From Heracleum sosnowskyi (Eukaryota > Streptophyta > Magnoliopsida > Apiales > Apiaceae): 64,000 bases of DNA. This document shows, in pieces, positions 10,148 through 21,374 of this stretch. The stretch covers positions 3,940,001 to 4,004,000 of the forward strand of contig CM061243.1 in the NCBI GenBank assembly GCA_030848705.1, given 5' to 3'. The translations under genes and the position numbers were made by a program. The notes under the pieces are model-generated. The model saw only the letters and a list, made by a program, of their open reading frames with translations, was not told where the DNA came from and ran no database searches. Position 1 is the stretch's first letter; each line of letters begins with the position of its first letter.

Positions 10148-10970
10148 TCTATACTAAACCCTACAAAGAAGTTTCAAGACAAATTACATGTCGAAGCCAT
10201 TTTTAGATAAAGTAATTAAATTTTGATCATAATTTTTAAAATAATTTAACTTAATTCCATAAAAATATAAAAATAAATTTAAATTTAAATTGCATATAAT
10301 CAATATATATATATAAAGGAGGATACGCGGGAGGTTAGGTGGCGTCCTAAGATCGTATTAATCTATTTTTCTAATTTTCTAGAATTTTAGAATTTTAAAT
10401 ACTGATAAATAAAAAAAATATTATTTAACATATTAGAAGTAGAATAGATGTTCGAATTTATTGAGGAGAATAGTTCGAGTTTATAGCGAAGACATATAAT
10501 TAAAAGTTATATTTGAAGTAGAATAGGTGTTTGAATTTGTAGAGGGAAAGAGTTCAAATATAAAAGAAGTACTTGCAAAGTTCAATTTGAAGTAAAATAT
10601 GTGTTTCGATTTATAGAGGAGAATAGTTCAGATATAAAAGAAGTACTTGTAATTAAAAGTTCTATTGAAAGTAGAATAAACATTTGTAATACATACTAAA
10701 AGTTCTATTTGAAGTAGAATATGTAAAGTTATATAGGTGTTTTTTCAACGAAAGTGTGTCTCATTAAAAAAGAGTATGGTAACATAAAAATTAATATATA
10801 AGACAAGTATATATTCAATATATTAACTTTGAGATTTTGATATTAAAAAGGAAAGCGTGTTTCACGGGAGGACGGCTTATTAGCGAGGACCGAGTAATTT
10901 TAGTAATTTATTTGATAGAATTTTTTAAAAAAATTATTACGCCGCCGCGAAGCGCGGCTTTTTTAACTAG
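10148..10970 (+). mobile_element. Non-autonomous Helitron, 823 bp, both ends visible
   Basis: The 5' end TCTATACTA fits the Helitron consensus TCTMTAYTA. The 3' end has the perfect hairpin GCCGCG-AAG-CGCGGC (10944-10958), then TTTTTTAA and the terminal CTAG. It sits between A (10147) and T (10971), the expected AT insertion site, with no target duplication. Helitrons move by rolling-circle replication using a RepHel protein, which is absent here. The interior has diverged repeats of GAAGTAGAATA.GTGTTYGAATTTATAGAG (about 10430-10740). Confidence 0.85.
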
Positions 10971-11639
10971 TTTGTAGTGATATAAAGAAATACGTTTATT
11001 AATTTTTATTCCCACACTCCCCCTCATTGTACGTTTACCAGTTATAAAATATAGAGAAATATTAGTTATAAAATATAGAGTAATTTTAATTTTAAATTTG
11101 AATTTTTTAGAAAAGTAGTATTAGTTTTTTTGGAAGGTGTTAACTATGACCAAATGATAACGGTGTAGGCCGTAAAAGGAAAAAATTAAGAATAAATCTT
11201 CATACATATACATAAACACTACCATGAATTTAGAAGTAATAATTTAGGAAATTAAAGAAGTTAGAAAATAAAAGAACTAAAAATGATATAAAAATAAATT
11301 ATTAATTAAAAATTAGTGATAGTGGGTTAGTACTTAGTAGTGTATAAGTATGTGGGTGAAGATTTACTCGAAAATTAAACACCTCTTAAAGTGGCTCATT
11401 ATAACTACCGTTCACAAATTAATCACAGAAATTAACGGGATGTTAATTTCATTCATGTATCCGACTATCCGGTCATTTCACGCTACTATATATACCTACT
11501 ACAATCTGCAATACCCATAGTGATCTCTTTTTTTTTTATTGCAGCAAAGCTACCAACCTTCCATATGTTTTACGTCGTCTCTGCACAGTTTATCATGTAG
11601 ATTATGAACGGAAATGAGTAAAGTGCTGAGATCCGTTAA
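10971..11639. other. AT-rich intergenic, nothing supported
   Basis: No open frame of note on either strand and no recognisable repeat. Confidence 0.4.
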
Positions 11640-11792
11640 TATTTAAGTTATAAAGTAAGGAAAGTTGGTGAAGTAGTTGATTTTTATATTATAAAACTTT
11701 ACTATTTTTGAAAAGTTTTGGAACTTAATAAATGGATGAGACATCATAAAAAGAAAAGGGTAAAGAAATGAAGGGGACAGATGGAGTATTAT
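11640..11792. mobile_element. Stowaway/mariner-like MITE remnant
   Basis: The segment with AAACTTTACTATTTTTGAAAAGTTT, GGATGAGACATC and the end GGACAGATGGAGTA matches the right half of the MITE at 30124-30226. Only this side is preserved. Confidence 0.5.
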
Positions 11793-11967
11793 GATTCGTA
11801 TCAGATGAATTATGCATTATCGGTTCTGTTTTGATTATCGTTCTTCATTTTTTTATTTTTTCCACTGCAAATTTGTCATTATTATGGTACCACTTTGTTA
11901 ACACCTAAATCCATTAAAATTACAAACAAGATTAAAATTCATCACACTAAAATACATCAAGGACAAT

Positions 11968-11972
11968 GATTT
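11968..11972. other. Target-site duplication GATTT, left
   Basis: GATTT directly precedes the left LTR and is repeated at 17126-17130 after the right LTR. Confidence 0.9.
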
Positions 11973-12253
11973 TGTCACATCTGTGAACACTACAGATGAA
12001 TTGAAGAAGAAGAAGATTCAACATAAACTGACATTAGAATACAAGCTTAATCCAAAAGAGTTGTTACATATCACATATATGACTTAACCACAAACACTAC
12101 TGACGACTAGAGTTTTATATCTCTCTAAACTGTAACTAACTCGTAACTAACTCACATAACAAACTTGCTGAGCTGTCAATCCAGCTAGCACCAGCTGACA
12201 CCCATTCCAACTCAGCTGCTGAGTCAGCTGAGGTAGTATCACTTACTGTAACA
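11973..12253 (-). repeat. 3' LTR of the Copia element
   Basis: 281 bp, on the minus strand TGTTACAGT...GTGACA. It is followed on the plus side by TCCCCCCTCAA, that is the minus-strand polypurine tract TTGAGGGGGGA immediately before the LTR. Confidence 0.93.
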
Positions 12254-13458
12254 TCCCCCCTCAAGGTAGAGGTTGCAAACAAATTGGCAACACCTAGCTT
12301 GGACTGTAGAAGATGTAGCTGAGAAGACGATAGGGCCTTGGTAAACATATCAGCAGCTTGAACATTAGAGCTAATATGGCGAGTAGAGATAAGGCCTTCA
12401 ATCAATTTATCACGAACAAAATGACAGTCAATTTCAATGTGCTTTGTACGCTCATGAAATACCGGATTAGATGCAATATACAAGGAAGACTGGTTATCAC
12501 AATGGAGAGGAACAGGCAATGGTGTAGGAGATTGTAGAGACTGAAGCAGATTCACCAACCAAACAATTTCACAGGAAGTCTCAGCCATAGCCCTATATTC
12601 AGACTCAGCTGAGGACCGAGACACGGTGTGTTGTTTCTTACATTTCCAAGAAACCAAGGATGACCCCAGCATGACACAATAGCCAGTGAGAGATCTCCTT
12701 GTTTCATGACAACCGCCCCAATCAGAATCACTGTAAGCAGTTAACTGTAAAGAAGAATCACGAGGAAAGAAAAGACCTTGACCCGGTGAACCCTTGATAT
12801 ATTTCACCATTTTATAAGCAGCTTGCAGATGGTCTACCCTTGGAGTGGAGATGAACTGAGATACCACATGAACTCCATAAGACAAGTCAGGTCTTGTGAT
12901 GGTTAAGTAGAGTAAACGACCAACCAATCTTCTATATATAGCAAGGTCATTAGAAGATAAAAAATCAGAAGTGTTATCAAGAAGATGATGGTTTTGTTCA
13001 ATAGGAACCAAAGACGGTTTAACAGCAGCCAAACCAGTGTCTTTCAAGATGTCACAAGCATATTTTCTTTGGTTGACAAAAATGCCAGTATCAGACCTAG
13101 ATATTTCCAGACCCAAAAAATACTTCATAGGACCTAAGTCCTTGATTTTGAACTGAGAATGCAGAAACACTTTAACTGAGGAGATAAGTTCAGCTGAATT
13201 ACCTGTGATCAAAATATCATCGACATAGACAATGACCACTACAAACTGGTTAAGTTTTTTCAAGGTGAGTAAGCTATGATCACATACTTCTTGAGTAAAT
13301 CCAAATGTACACAAAGCTTGAACTAACTTCTTATTCCATACCCGAGGAGCATGTTTCAACCCATATATAGACTTCCGGAGTCGACATACCAACTCAACAT
13401 TAGGTGGAAATGCAGTAGAATTAGAACACAGATGCTTGAAACCTGGTGGCAACTTCAT
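12136..13458 (-). pseudogene. Copia pol, C-terminal part: reverse transcriptase (palm onward) and RNase H
   Basis: 440-residue frame that continues the 1083-residue frame ending at 13455 after a small frameshift, so its initial Met is only nominal. It carries KLPPGF, the catalytic YVDD (about residue 78, in VIVYVDDILITG), and the Copia RNase H segments YSDSDWGG, SRSSAESEYRAMA and DNQSS. The protein copies element RNA to DNA and removes the RNA strand. The last part of the frame runs into the 3' LTR. The frame break lies inside the reverse transcriptase, so this copy is probably not autonomous. Confidence 0.88.
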
Positions 13459-16400
13459 ATAGTCTCCTCAGACAGCACTCCATGAAGGAACACATTATTC
13501 ACATCCATTTGGTGAATATACCAATTATATTTGGCAGCAAGAGCTAAAACAACCCTCACAGTTGTCATTTTGGCAACCGGGGCATATGTCTCAAAATAAT
13601 CTACCCCAATAGTCTGTGTGAATCCCTTAGCAACAACCCTGGCCTTATATTTATCCACACGCCCTTCAGGAGTATACTTGACTTTAAAAAGCCATTTGCA
13701 ATCAACTATATTCTTGTGAAGAGGTCGAGGAACAATATCCCACGTGTGATTAGCCTCAAGGGCCCTAATCTCAGCAACCATAGCCTTATTCCAGTGTTTA
13801 TGACCAACAGCCTGCTTATAAGTATAAGGGACATGTGTGTTGTCAATGTTAGACAGAAAAGCTTGATGCTTTGAAGTAAAGCCATTGGAAGACACATAGT
13901 TTTGTATAGGGTAGATTGTTGTAGAGTTGACAACAAAGTCTTTGAATTTAAGAGGTAGTCTAGTTGGTCTAACAATCTTTGTTACAGGAGAAGACACAGG
14001 AGGGAAGCTATGACCAGTTGATGGTATTGTACTATGATCAGTAGATGTAGAAGTAGTCACAGATTGTGGTAGAGGTACTGAAGAATGTAACGGAGAGGAA
14101 GGAGGGACATCAGGAACAGAAAAAGGTGAGTCATCATCAATGATAGAACAAGATGGGAACAATAAATCTGGTGAGTTGTGTGACTGGATATGGTGAAATG
14201 GAAAGACATTCTCAACAAATATAACATCTCTGGAAATATAGCACTTGCGAGATTCAAGATGCATAACTCTGTACCCTTTTTGAGCAAATGGATAACCAAG
14301 AAAAACACAATTGAGGCCTCTTGGATTCAATTTATCTGGTGCACTAGTAATATCAGCAATATAGCAGAGGCACCCAAACACTCTAAGAGACTGATATTGA
14401 GGGGGTTTGTTGTATAGTAACTCAAATGGACTTTTATAGTTGAGTTGTTGAACAGGTAATAAGTTGATTAAATGGACTGTTGTAAGTAGGCAATCCCCCC
14501 AAAAATATTTAGAAAGATTTGTTTGAAGTCTCAAAGATCTGGTAACATTCAGCAAATGCTGATGCTTCCGTTCCACCACCCCATTCTGTTGGGGGGTGTG
14601 AGGACAAGATGTCTGATGGATAACACCAGAAGTAGCAAAAAATGTTTGCAAGGTCTGATTTGTGAACTCAGTGCCATTATCAGACCTCACACATTTAATT
14701 GAAGTTTTGAATTGTGTGAGAACATACTTAAAGAAGTTTTGTATAAGGGTAGGAACATGGGATTTGCTGGAAATGAGAAACACCCAAGTGCATTTGGAAT
14801 AATCTTCCACAATTGTAAGAAATTGATTACAAGTTCCATGAGTACATTGTTTGTAGGGACCCCATAGATCACAGTGAATCAAATCAAATAAGGCATGACT
14901 AACACTATCATGACTAGAGAAAGGTAACCTATGATGTTTGGCCTGAAGACATATATCACATGTAGTAAACAAAGATGAATTTACAGAAGACATGACATTC
15001 AGTTTGTTTAGAATAGTAGCTGAAGGATGGCCCATTCTATTATGCCATAACTGAGCTTCAACAGGAGGTTCAGTGTGGAGTCTATTAGTACATTGACTGA
15101 CAAGAGGAAAAGATGGCAGCAAAGCAGAGTGGTGAACTTGATATAAGCCATCTGTCACCTTACCAATCTCTACCATCCTCTTCAGGGAAGGGTCCTGTAG
15201 AAAACAAGCAGTGGAAGAGAACACAACAGACATAGTAGAATTCAAAGTGAGTTTGGAGATTGACATGAGATTGCAGTGGAAAGATGGGACACACAGGACA
15301 TTAGTGAGAGTGATCTGAGGTGTAAGATTTACATTTCCAACATGAGTAATAGGAACTGTATCACCATTTGGTAAATGTAGAACAGAATCTAAAGGCTCAG
15401 AATTGGTTAACAAAGAGACATTGGCTACAATATGATCTGTAGCACCAGAGTCAACTATCCAGCTAATTTGAGAATTTGTATGCACATTATACGCAGTGTG
15501 AGTGGAAGAAACACTAAGAATTGTACCTGATAAATGAACACCAGATGTAGAAGGGTTCCAAGGAGTAATCTGCTTAATACTCTGCTGAATCAGTTTAGCA
15601 ATTTGCTCACATTGTGCTCCAGTGAACACTTCCTTAGGCTTGTTGTCATCTCCAGTTGCTCCATCAAGGTCATTAAGAGCAACAGATTTGCTAGTAACAT
15701 TAGCCATTTTTTTTACATTTGAACCACCAAACTGCCTAAGTTTAGGCTTAGGTTTTCCATGAAGACGATACCATTCTGGATATCCGTGAAGAAAGAAACA
15801 TTTATCCTTGTGATGACCAGAATTTTGACAATATTCACAGATCTCAGAACTGTCCTTCTTGACATATTGTGTAGGAAATTTAGTTTTGTTTCCAGATGAT
15901 TTCACATTCATAGCCATGCTATCAACAATTGAGCCAGTAGTAGTATGAGTAGCACGTTGACTCTCTTCTTGAAGAAGTAATGAATAGGCTTGACTCAGTG
16001 TAGGAAGAGGCTGCATCATCAATATTTGTCCTCGAATACTAGTGTATACATCACTTAATCCCATAACAAACTGACTGAGATTGTTAACTTTCTCATAAAT
16101 CTCCAGTTTTGACCGTACATCACAAGTACAAGCAGTAGAGACACAAGTACACTTAGGCAGAGGAGCTAAAGCATTCAACTCATCAGTGATAATACGACAC
16201 TTAGTAAAGTAGGCAGTGATTGACATAGTTCCTTGGTTTAACACAGTTAATTCTTTCTTAAGTTGAAATATGCGTGGTACATTACCTTGCGTGAATCTAA
16301 CAGCAAGATCATCCCAAATTTCCTTAGCCGTACTAAAATATACCACACTATCACGGATCTCATTGGAAATTGAATTAAGGAGCCAAGAAAGTACCATATC

Positions 16401-16706
16401 ATTGCAGCGATTCCAGAGCGCATACAGACTATCTGATTCTGGAGGTTTCACCATTGTTCCATTAATCAAGCCCAACTTATTCTTTGCAGATAGTGCAAGT
16501 TTAACGGACCTACTCCAATGCTGATAATTTGTAGCAGTTAGAGGCTGAGTAACAAGCGCAATACCTGGATTATCGGAACTTTGAAGAAAATACGGATGAT
16601 ACGCATCAATGACACTTTGTGTGCTCGTCGTATTTTGTTGTGTGGAATTCATCGTGTTGACAGGAACATTAGAGGCAACAACAGCGGAATATGATTGTCG
16701 ATTCAT
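13455..16706 (-). pseudogene. Copia gag-pol, N-terminal part: gag, protease, integrase, start of RT
   Basis: 1083 residues. Gag (about 60-270) contains ALWNRCNDMVLSWLLNSI. Next come a zinc knuckle CEYCQNSGHHKDKC (C-x2-C-x4-H-x4-C, about residue 290), the protease active site VDSGATDHIV (about 415), a GAG-pre-integrase LWHNRMGHP (about 552), an integrase core starting HCDLWGPY (about 610) with DNGTEF and PQQNGVVERKH, and reverse transcriptase from about 985 (KARVVAKGF, HQMDVNNVFLHG). The frame then stops early because of a one-base shift next to the following frame (4-base overlap at 13455-13458). The first Met lies about 130 bp after the primer site. Apart from the frameshift it looks complete. 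Confidence 0.92.
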
Positions 16707-16832
16707 GAACTAATTGCAACTTCGATATCAACCAACACACACTCACAATCGCAAGCAACTCTCACATAGGCAAATCATCAAACACCTAGTGTACATAATG
16801 AAACAGATATATAGTAATGGATCGCATACATA

Positions 16833-16844
16833 GCTCTGATACCA
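16833..16844 (-). other. Copia primer-binding site (initiator-Met tRNA)
   Basis: Minus strand TGGTATCAGAGC directly follows the 5' LTR. It is the complement of the 3' end of plant initiator tRNA-Met, the usual Copia primer. Confidence 0.95.
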
Positions 16845-17125
16845 TGTCATATCTGTGAACACTACAGATGAATTGAAGAAGAAGAAGATTCAACATAAAC
16901 TGACATTAGAATACAAGCTTAATCGAAAAGAGTTGTTACATATCACATATATGACGTAACCACAAACACTACTGACGACTAGAGTTTTATATCTCTCTAA
17001 ACTGTAACTAACTCGTAACTAACTCACATAACAAACTTGCTGAGCTGTCAATCCAGCTAGCACCAGCTGACACCTATTCCAACTCAGCTGCTGAGTCAGC
17101 TGAGGTAGTATCACTTACTGTAACA
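16845..17125 (-). repeat. 5' LTR of the Copia element
   Basis: 281 bp, same ends and length as the 3' LTR. Differences seen: C/T near the TGTCA(C/T)ATCTG end, C/G in AATC(C/G)AAAAG, T/G in ATGAC(T/G)TAACC, C/T in GACACC(C/T)ATT. Confidence 0.93.
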
Positions 17126-17130
17126 GATTT
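17126..17130. other. Target-site duplication GATTT, right
   Basis: Matches 11968-11972. Confidence 0.9.
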
Positions 17131-17322
17131 CTGCTACAGTTAAACTTATGATGTCAATATTTGAATAACATTGACAAGATTATAAGTTATCACACTAAAA
17201 TACATTATTAAAAGTCAGCCCAGCCTCATGTTCATATTATATACGCTTAAAAGGACTGCTGCTGACAAATAAAGAGCACGAAAAGAAGAATCAAATCCCA
17301 GCACAAAAAAAAAATATATAAG

Positions 17323-17787
17323 TGTTACGCCATAATTTCGGCTGCCTCAATTATCTCCTAATTTCCCAATATTGATCTAATAATGATTAATTGCTTAACC
17401 ACTTAGTAATATCCTCTCTCTGAAACGAGGAAACAATCAATCTAAATCAATCAATTAATAAAAAATATCTCCAAACGATTCTTTCAAATCAGGAAAGAAT
17501 CACAACGCTAATATAACTCTAAAAAGATAAAATCAACTTATCTCAACATATCCCTTAACAATCACAGGGATTAAAAATATTATCCTATCACAGAACTGCG
17601 TTGGCTTGATCCCTATATATAAACAGGGTACGCAGACATCTTGGAATAGGATCCGACACATCTAACAAGTCGAGACACCTTTCAAGTCCAGCCCCAAATA
17701 TCCAAAAATCCCAAATCCCCCTATTTTCACAATTTCGTTATTCCAGCAATCCCCGAAATTTGTTATCACCAAATTCCTCCGTTAACA
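17323..17787 (+). repeat. 5' LTR of the LARD-like element
   Basis: 465 bp. It has a TATA box TATATATAAA at 17614-17623, followed by the R-type sequence CAGGGTACGCAGACATCTTG, so transcription probably starts about 25-35 bp downstream. Confidence 0.9.
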
Positions 17788-18389
17788 ATTGGCGCTAGAA
17801 GGAGGGGATAATTTTTGATTGTGGAGGACAATCAATCTATACAATACACATGGGGGTTATTATGGATCTGGAGCGGCTTTAATGGAAGAGCAGAACGGTG
17901 AAGGCGTTCGTTCGTGGTTCTATTCAAAATAAAGATAAGTTTTCTTACGATTTTGTCCGTACAAATAAGCTATCTTATAAAATCCGTAGTAAATTTATTA
18001 CATGTTAGATTTTGATGATTTTTTATGATCCGGAAAGCTTTTGTGATTTCCTACAACTTTCGTTCTTGGTGTTTTCTGAGATTATGTTTCGATCTATTCT
18101 TGAAATCACAAAACATAATCAGGTCCCGTTTTTCAGTATTGAGAAGTTAATCAGCAGATGTTTTATTCGATTCCCGATTCGTTATAAGTCCGTTTCTGAC
18201 GGTCCATATATCATCGGAAAGCTCTTTTCGTTTCCTGCAACTTTCATGTTTTGTGTTTTCCAAGAAAATATTGTTTACGGGGACAAAAAGGTAAAAAACG
18301 GATCTGGACAGAATCTGAATAATGGAGATGTGAAAGAATTGTGATGCAATATTCGTAGCACATGATTTGATTACTTCACTAGCTCGTGC

Positions 18390-19130
18390 ATGGACAAGGG
18401 TAATGTTTTTGAAAGCTCTCTTTTTCAAGGAGGATAATATTTTTGAAGAACCTATTTCGAGTAGGATAATATTTTTGAAGACCTTCTTTCGAAGAAGGAT
18501 AATATTTTTGATGACCCTATTTCGAGTAGGATAATATTTTTGAAGACCCTCTTTCGAAGAGGAAATTATTTTTGAAGACCCTCTTTTGAAGATGATAATC
18601 TTGTTTGAAGTCCCTAAGTGGTGATCGTTTTTTGAAGACCCTTCGGGGTAATCTTGTTTTGAAGGCCATGCATCATTCGCATCATGCATTTATTAATATC
18701 ATCATGTACATCATTCGCATCATGCATTCATTCATATCATCATGTGCATCATACATTTACTCGTAAACATTGGACATTCTTAGATTTTGTGGTTGTCTCT
18801 GTGTGATATTTTCGAAGACCCTTATTTGCGGAGGGTATTGCTTGAATTATTTTTGAAGGCCCTTTTGTAAGGTGTTGCTTGGGAATTATTTTTGAAGGCC
18901 CTTCTTTAAGGTGTTGCTTGGAAATTATTTTTGAAGACCCTCTATTGAAGATGTTAATATTTTTGAAGGCCCTTCTTTGATTAAGGTGTTGCTTGGAATT
19001 ATTTTTGAAGGCTCTTCTTTAAGGTGTTGCTTGAAAATTATTTTTTAAGGCCTTCTTTATGAAGGTGTTGCTTGGAATTATTTTGAAGGCCCTTCTTTAT
19101 GGAAGGTGTTGCTTGGAGTACCTTGGTAAA
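18390..19130 (+). repeat. Degenerate short repeats TTTTTGAAGACCCTCTTTCGAAG
   Basis: About twenty diverged copies of TTTTTGAAG(A/G)CCCT.CTTT, 25-45 bp apart, many followed by GGTGTTGCTTGGAATTA. The interruptions are irregular. The only open frames here are chance products of the repeat. Confidence 0.8.
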
Positions 19131-19186
19131 CCCGTACTTCCGGGGTGCTTATCCGTACTTCCGGAAAGCTCACCAAGAATATAGTT

Positions 19187-19624
19187 CTTCCCTTTTCTTA
19201 AACTCTGCTTAGCATAGAGTGTATAAGAAGGCGAGGTTACACTTCCCTTTTCTTAAACTCTGCTTAGCATAGAGTGTATAAGAAGGCGATGTTACTCTTC
19301 CCTTTTCTTAAACTCTGCTTTGCATAGAGTGTATAAGAAGGCGAGGTTACACTTCCCTTTTCTTAAACTCTGCTTAGCATAGAGTGTATAAGAAGGCGAT
19401 GTTACTCTTCCCTTTTCTTAAACTCTGCTTTGCATAGAGTGTATAAGAAGGCGAGGTTACACTTCCCTTTTCTTAAACTCTGCTTAGCATAGAGTGTATA
19501 AGAAGGCGAGGTTACTCTTCCCTTTTCTTAAACTCTGCTTTGCATAGAGTGTATAAGAAGACGAGATTACTCTTCCCTTTTCTTAAACTCTGTTTTGCAT
19601 AGAGTGTATAAGAAGGCGAGGTAA
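19187..19624 (+). repeat. Tandem array, eight 55-bp units
   Basis: Units start near 19187, 19242, 19297, 19352, 19407, 19462, 19517 and 19572. Each begins CTTCCCTTTTCTTAAACTCT and ends AGTGTATAAGAAGGCGA.GTTA. Units alternate GCTTAGCAT/GCTTTGCAT and AGGTTACA/ATGTTACT, which suggests duplication in steps of two units. Within a unit CTTTTCTTAAACTCT pairs imperfectly with AGAGTGTATAAGAAG, so each can form a hairpin. Confidence 0.95.
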
Positions 19625-19896
19625 TTATCTAATTCTCATTCTCCTACACTTACAAAGTTACTCGTACATATGTTCTTCTCACATCTCGCATGTTGTCTCT
19701 CTCGCAAGCACAGACATATTACGGGCACATCATGTTGTCTCTCTCGATTTTACAGGCATATTACGGGTAATTATCTTCTTCATATTATCTGCTAATCTTC
19801 TACTCCTAGTTGTTTCATTGACTCAGGAAATTCGGAAGATCAAAGCACGCTTAGTTCTCCAGTCCATCAAGCTGCACTGAAGAACTGGGGGGTAGT

Positions 19897-20361
19897 TGTT
19901 ACGCCATAATTTCGGCTGCCTCAATTATCTCCTAATTTCCCAATATTGATCTAATAATGATTAATTGCTTAACCACTTAGTAATATCCTCTCTCTGAAAC
20001 GAGGAAACAATCAATCTAAATCAATCAATTAATAAAAAATATCTCCAAACGATTCTTTCAAATCAGGAAAGAATCACAACGCTAATATAACTCTAAAAAG
20101 ATAAAATCAACTTATCTCAACATATCCCTTAACAATCACAGGGATTAAAAATATTATCCTATCACAGAACTGCGTTGGCTTGATCCCTATATATAAACAG
20201 GGTACGCAGGCATCTTGGAATAGGATCCGACACATCTAACAAGTCGAGACACCTTTCAAGTCCAGCCCCAAATATCCAAAAATCCCAAATCCCCCTATTT
20301 TCACAATTTCGTTATTCCAGCAATCCCCGAAATTTGTTATCACCAAATTCCTCCGTTAACA
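19897..20361 (+). repeat. 3' LTR of the LARD-like element
   Basis: Near-identical to 17323-17787 over 465 bp, followed by the ATAAG duplication. Confidence 0.93.
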
Positions 20362-20532
20362 ATAAGCATGCAAGCTGTTGAAACGAAAAATCTATGTTCT
20401 GCACAAAAAATACAAACATGACTGCAGAACACGGGTTAGTATGATGCTCAATGTTGCAAGGACGTTCACAAGTTCAATATGGTTGTCCAATCTTGGCAAT
20501 CACATTAAACTCATCATCTCGGATGGTATGAC

Positions 20533-21374
20533 TGTTATAGCCAAAATTCGGTATCGGGTTTTTAGGATAGATTCGGGTCAAGTAATAATCAATTATAGAT
20601 ATCTAAGATGCAATTAGGGATTAGACTGACACAAGGAAACTTAGGGCTTGTCGGGAAAGGGCGCGCCCACTGGCCGTCCACCCCTAGAGGGCGCGCCCTC
20701 ATGGTACAAAGTGATGACTTGATATTGAAGAATAGCTACGTTGATATGGAATTGACATGGTATTGAAGACTTCTCCCTTATGATGCATGCGCCCTAATGG
20801 AGGGATGTCCGTGGTTGAAGGCCTCCAGGGGTATGCCTGTGTACTGAAGGCCTCATCCTGTATTCAATGGACGTGTCCTCATTGGGGATGTGGGATGAAT
20901 CTTGGTGTGTGATTTGGGAGCTCTGTTCCTGTACTCAATGGACACGTTCTCATTGGGGAACTTTGGAGTAATCCTGCACTTTGTACCCAAACGCTTGAGA
21001 TCACTTGTCCTGCAATCTGGTGGGTGCTTCTCATTCGGGGGACAAGGATGTGTCTGACATTTGGGGTAAGTCATGGTTATACCTGCAACTACTTTGGTCA
21101 GGGAGACAGCTGGTAGCGGTTAGTATCGGCTCCTAAGTTGGGTCGATGCCGTATCCGTGAAGTCCCTAGACTGTAGTTGAGTCTTGGGCCTTTGTGACTA
21201 GGCCTCATCGTTGGACATTTCTAAAGCGAGTCGAAGACCAATTCCAGAAGATGGATCAGGTATCCTAGTGGGCCTCGGAAATCAGAAACCAGCCCATATA
21301 GGTTACTTGCTTCCCAAGAACTACGTAGAGCTTGATCCCCTATAAATACGGGGTACGTAGGCACATTGTAAGGG
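20533..21374 (+). mobile_element. Truncated LTR, related but distinct Gypsy-type family
   Basis: It begins TGTTATAGCCAAAATTCGG, a variant of the TGTTACGCCATAATTTCGG start of the LARD LTR. It holds a TATA box (TATAAATA at 21341-21348) in the same GATCCCCTATAAATACGGGG context, followed by TACGTAGGCA. The sequence stops at about 21374, where homology to the importin-like gene begins, so the U5 end is missing. GC-rich blocks (20660-20700) are unusual for the neighbourhood. Confidence 0.65.

Larger units (their letters stand above)
11973..17125 (-). mobile_element. Ty1/Copia retrotransposon, complete structure, 5153 bp
   Basis: On the minus strand the order is LTR (16845-17125), primer site TGGTATCAGAGC, gag-protease-integrase-reverse transcriptase-RNase H, polypurine tract, LTR (11973-12253), flanked by GATTT duplications. 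Integrase lies before reverse transcriptase, the Copia order. I count about four differences between the two 281-bp LTRs, so the insertion is young. Coding is broken by one frameshift near 13455. Confidence 0.95.
17323..20361 (+). mobile_element. Non-autonomous LTR retrotransposon (LARD-like), 3039 bp
   Basis: Two 465-bp LTRs (17323-17787 and 19897-20361) begin TGTTACGCC and end GTTAACA. ATAAG duplications flank it (17318-17322, 20362-20366). A primer site TTGGCGCTAGAAGGAGG follows the left LTR, and a purine-rich GAACTGGGGGGTAGT precedes the right LTR. By eye the LTRs differ at one position (CGCAGACAT versus CGCAGGCAT), so insertion is very recent. The 2.1-kb interior holds repeats and no gag or pol, so mobilisation must have used another element's proteins. 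Confidence 0.93.

Noticed and set aside
13706..16524. Several 60-90-codon frames inside the Copia element on both strands
   Set aside because: They overlap the long gag-pol frame, which has clear domains; these are shadows.
18012..18344. 110-codon frame in the LARD-like element as a possible gag
   Set aside because: No zinc knuckle, no gag-like helices, low-complexity AT-rich composition, and an overlapping open frame on the other strand.
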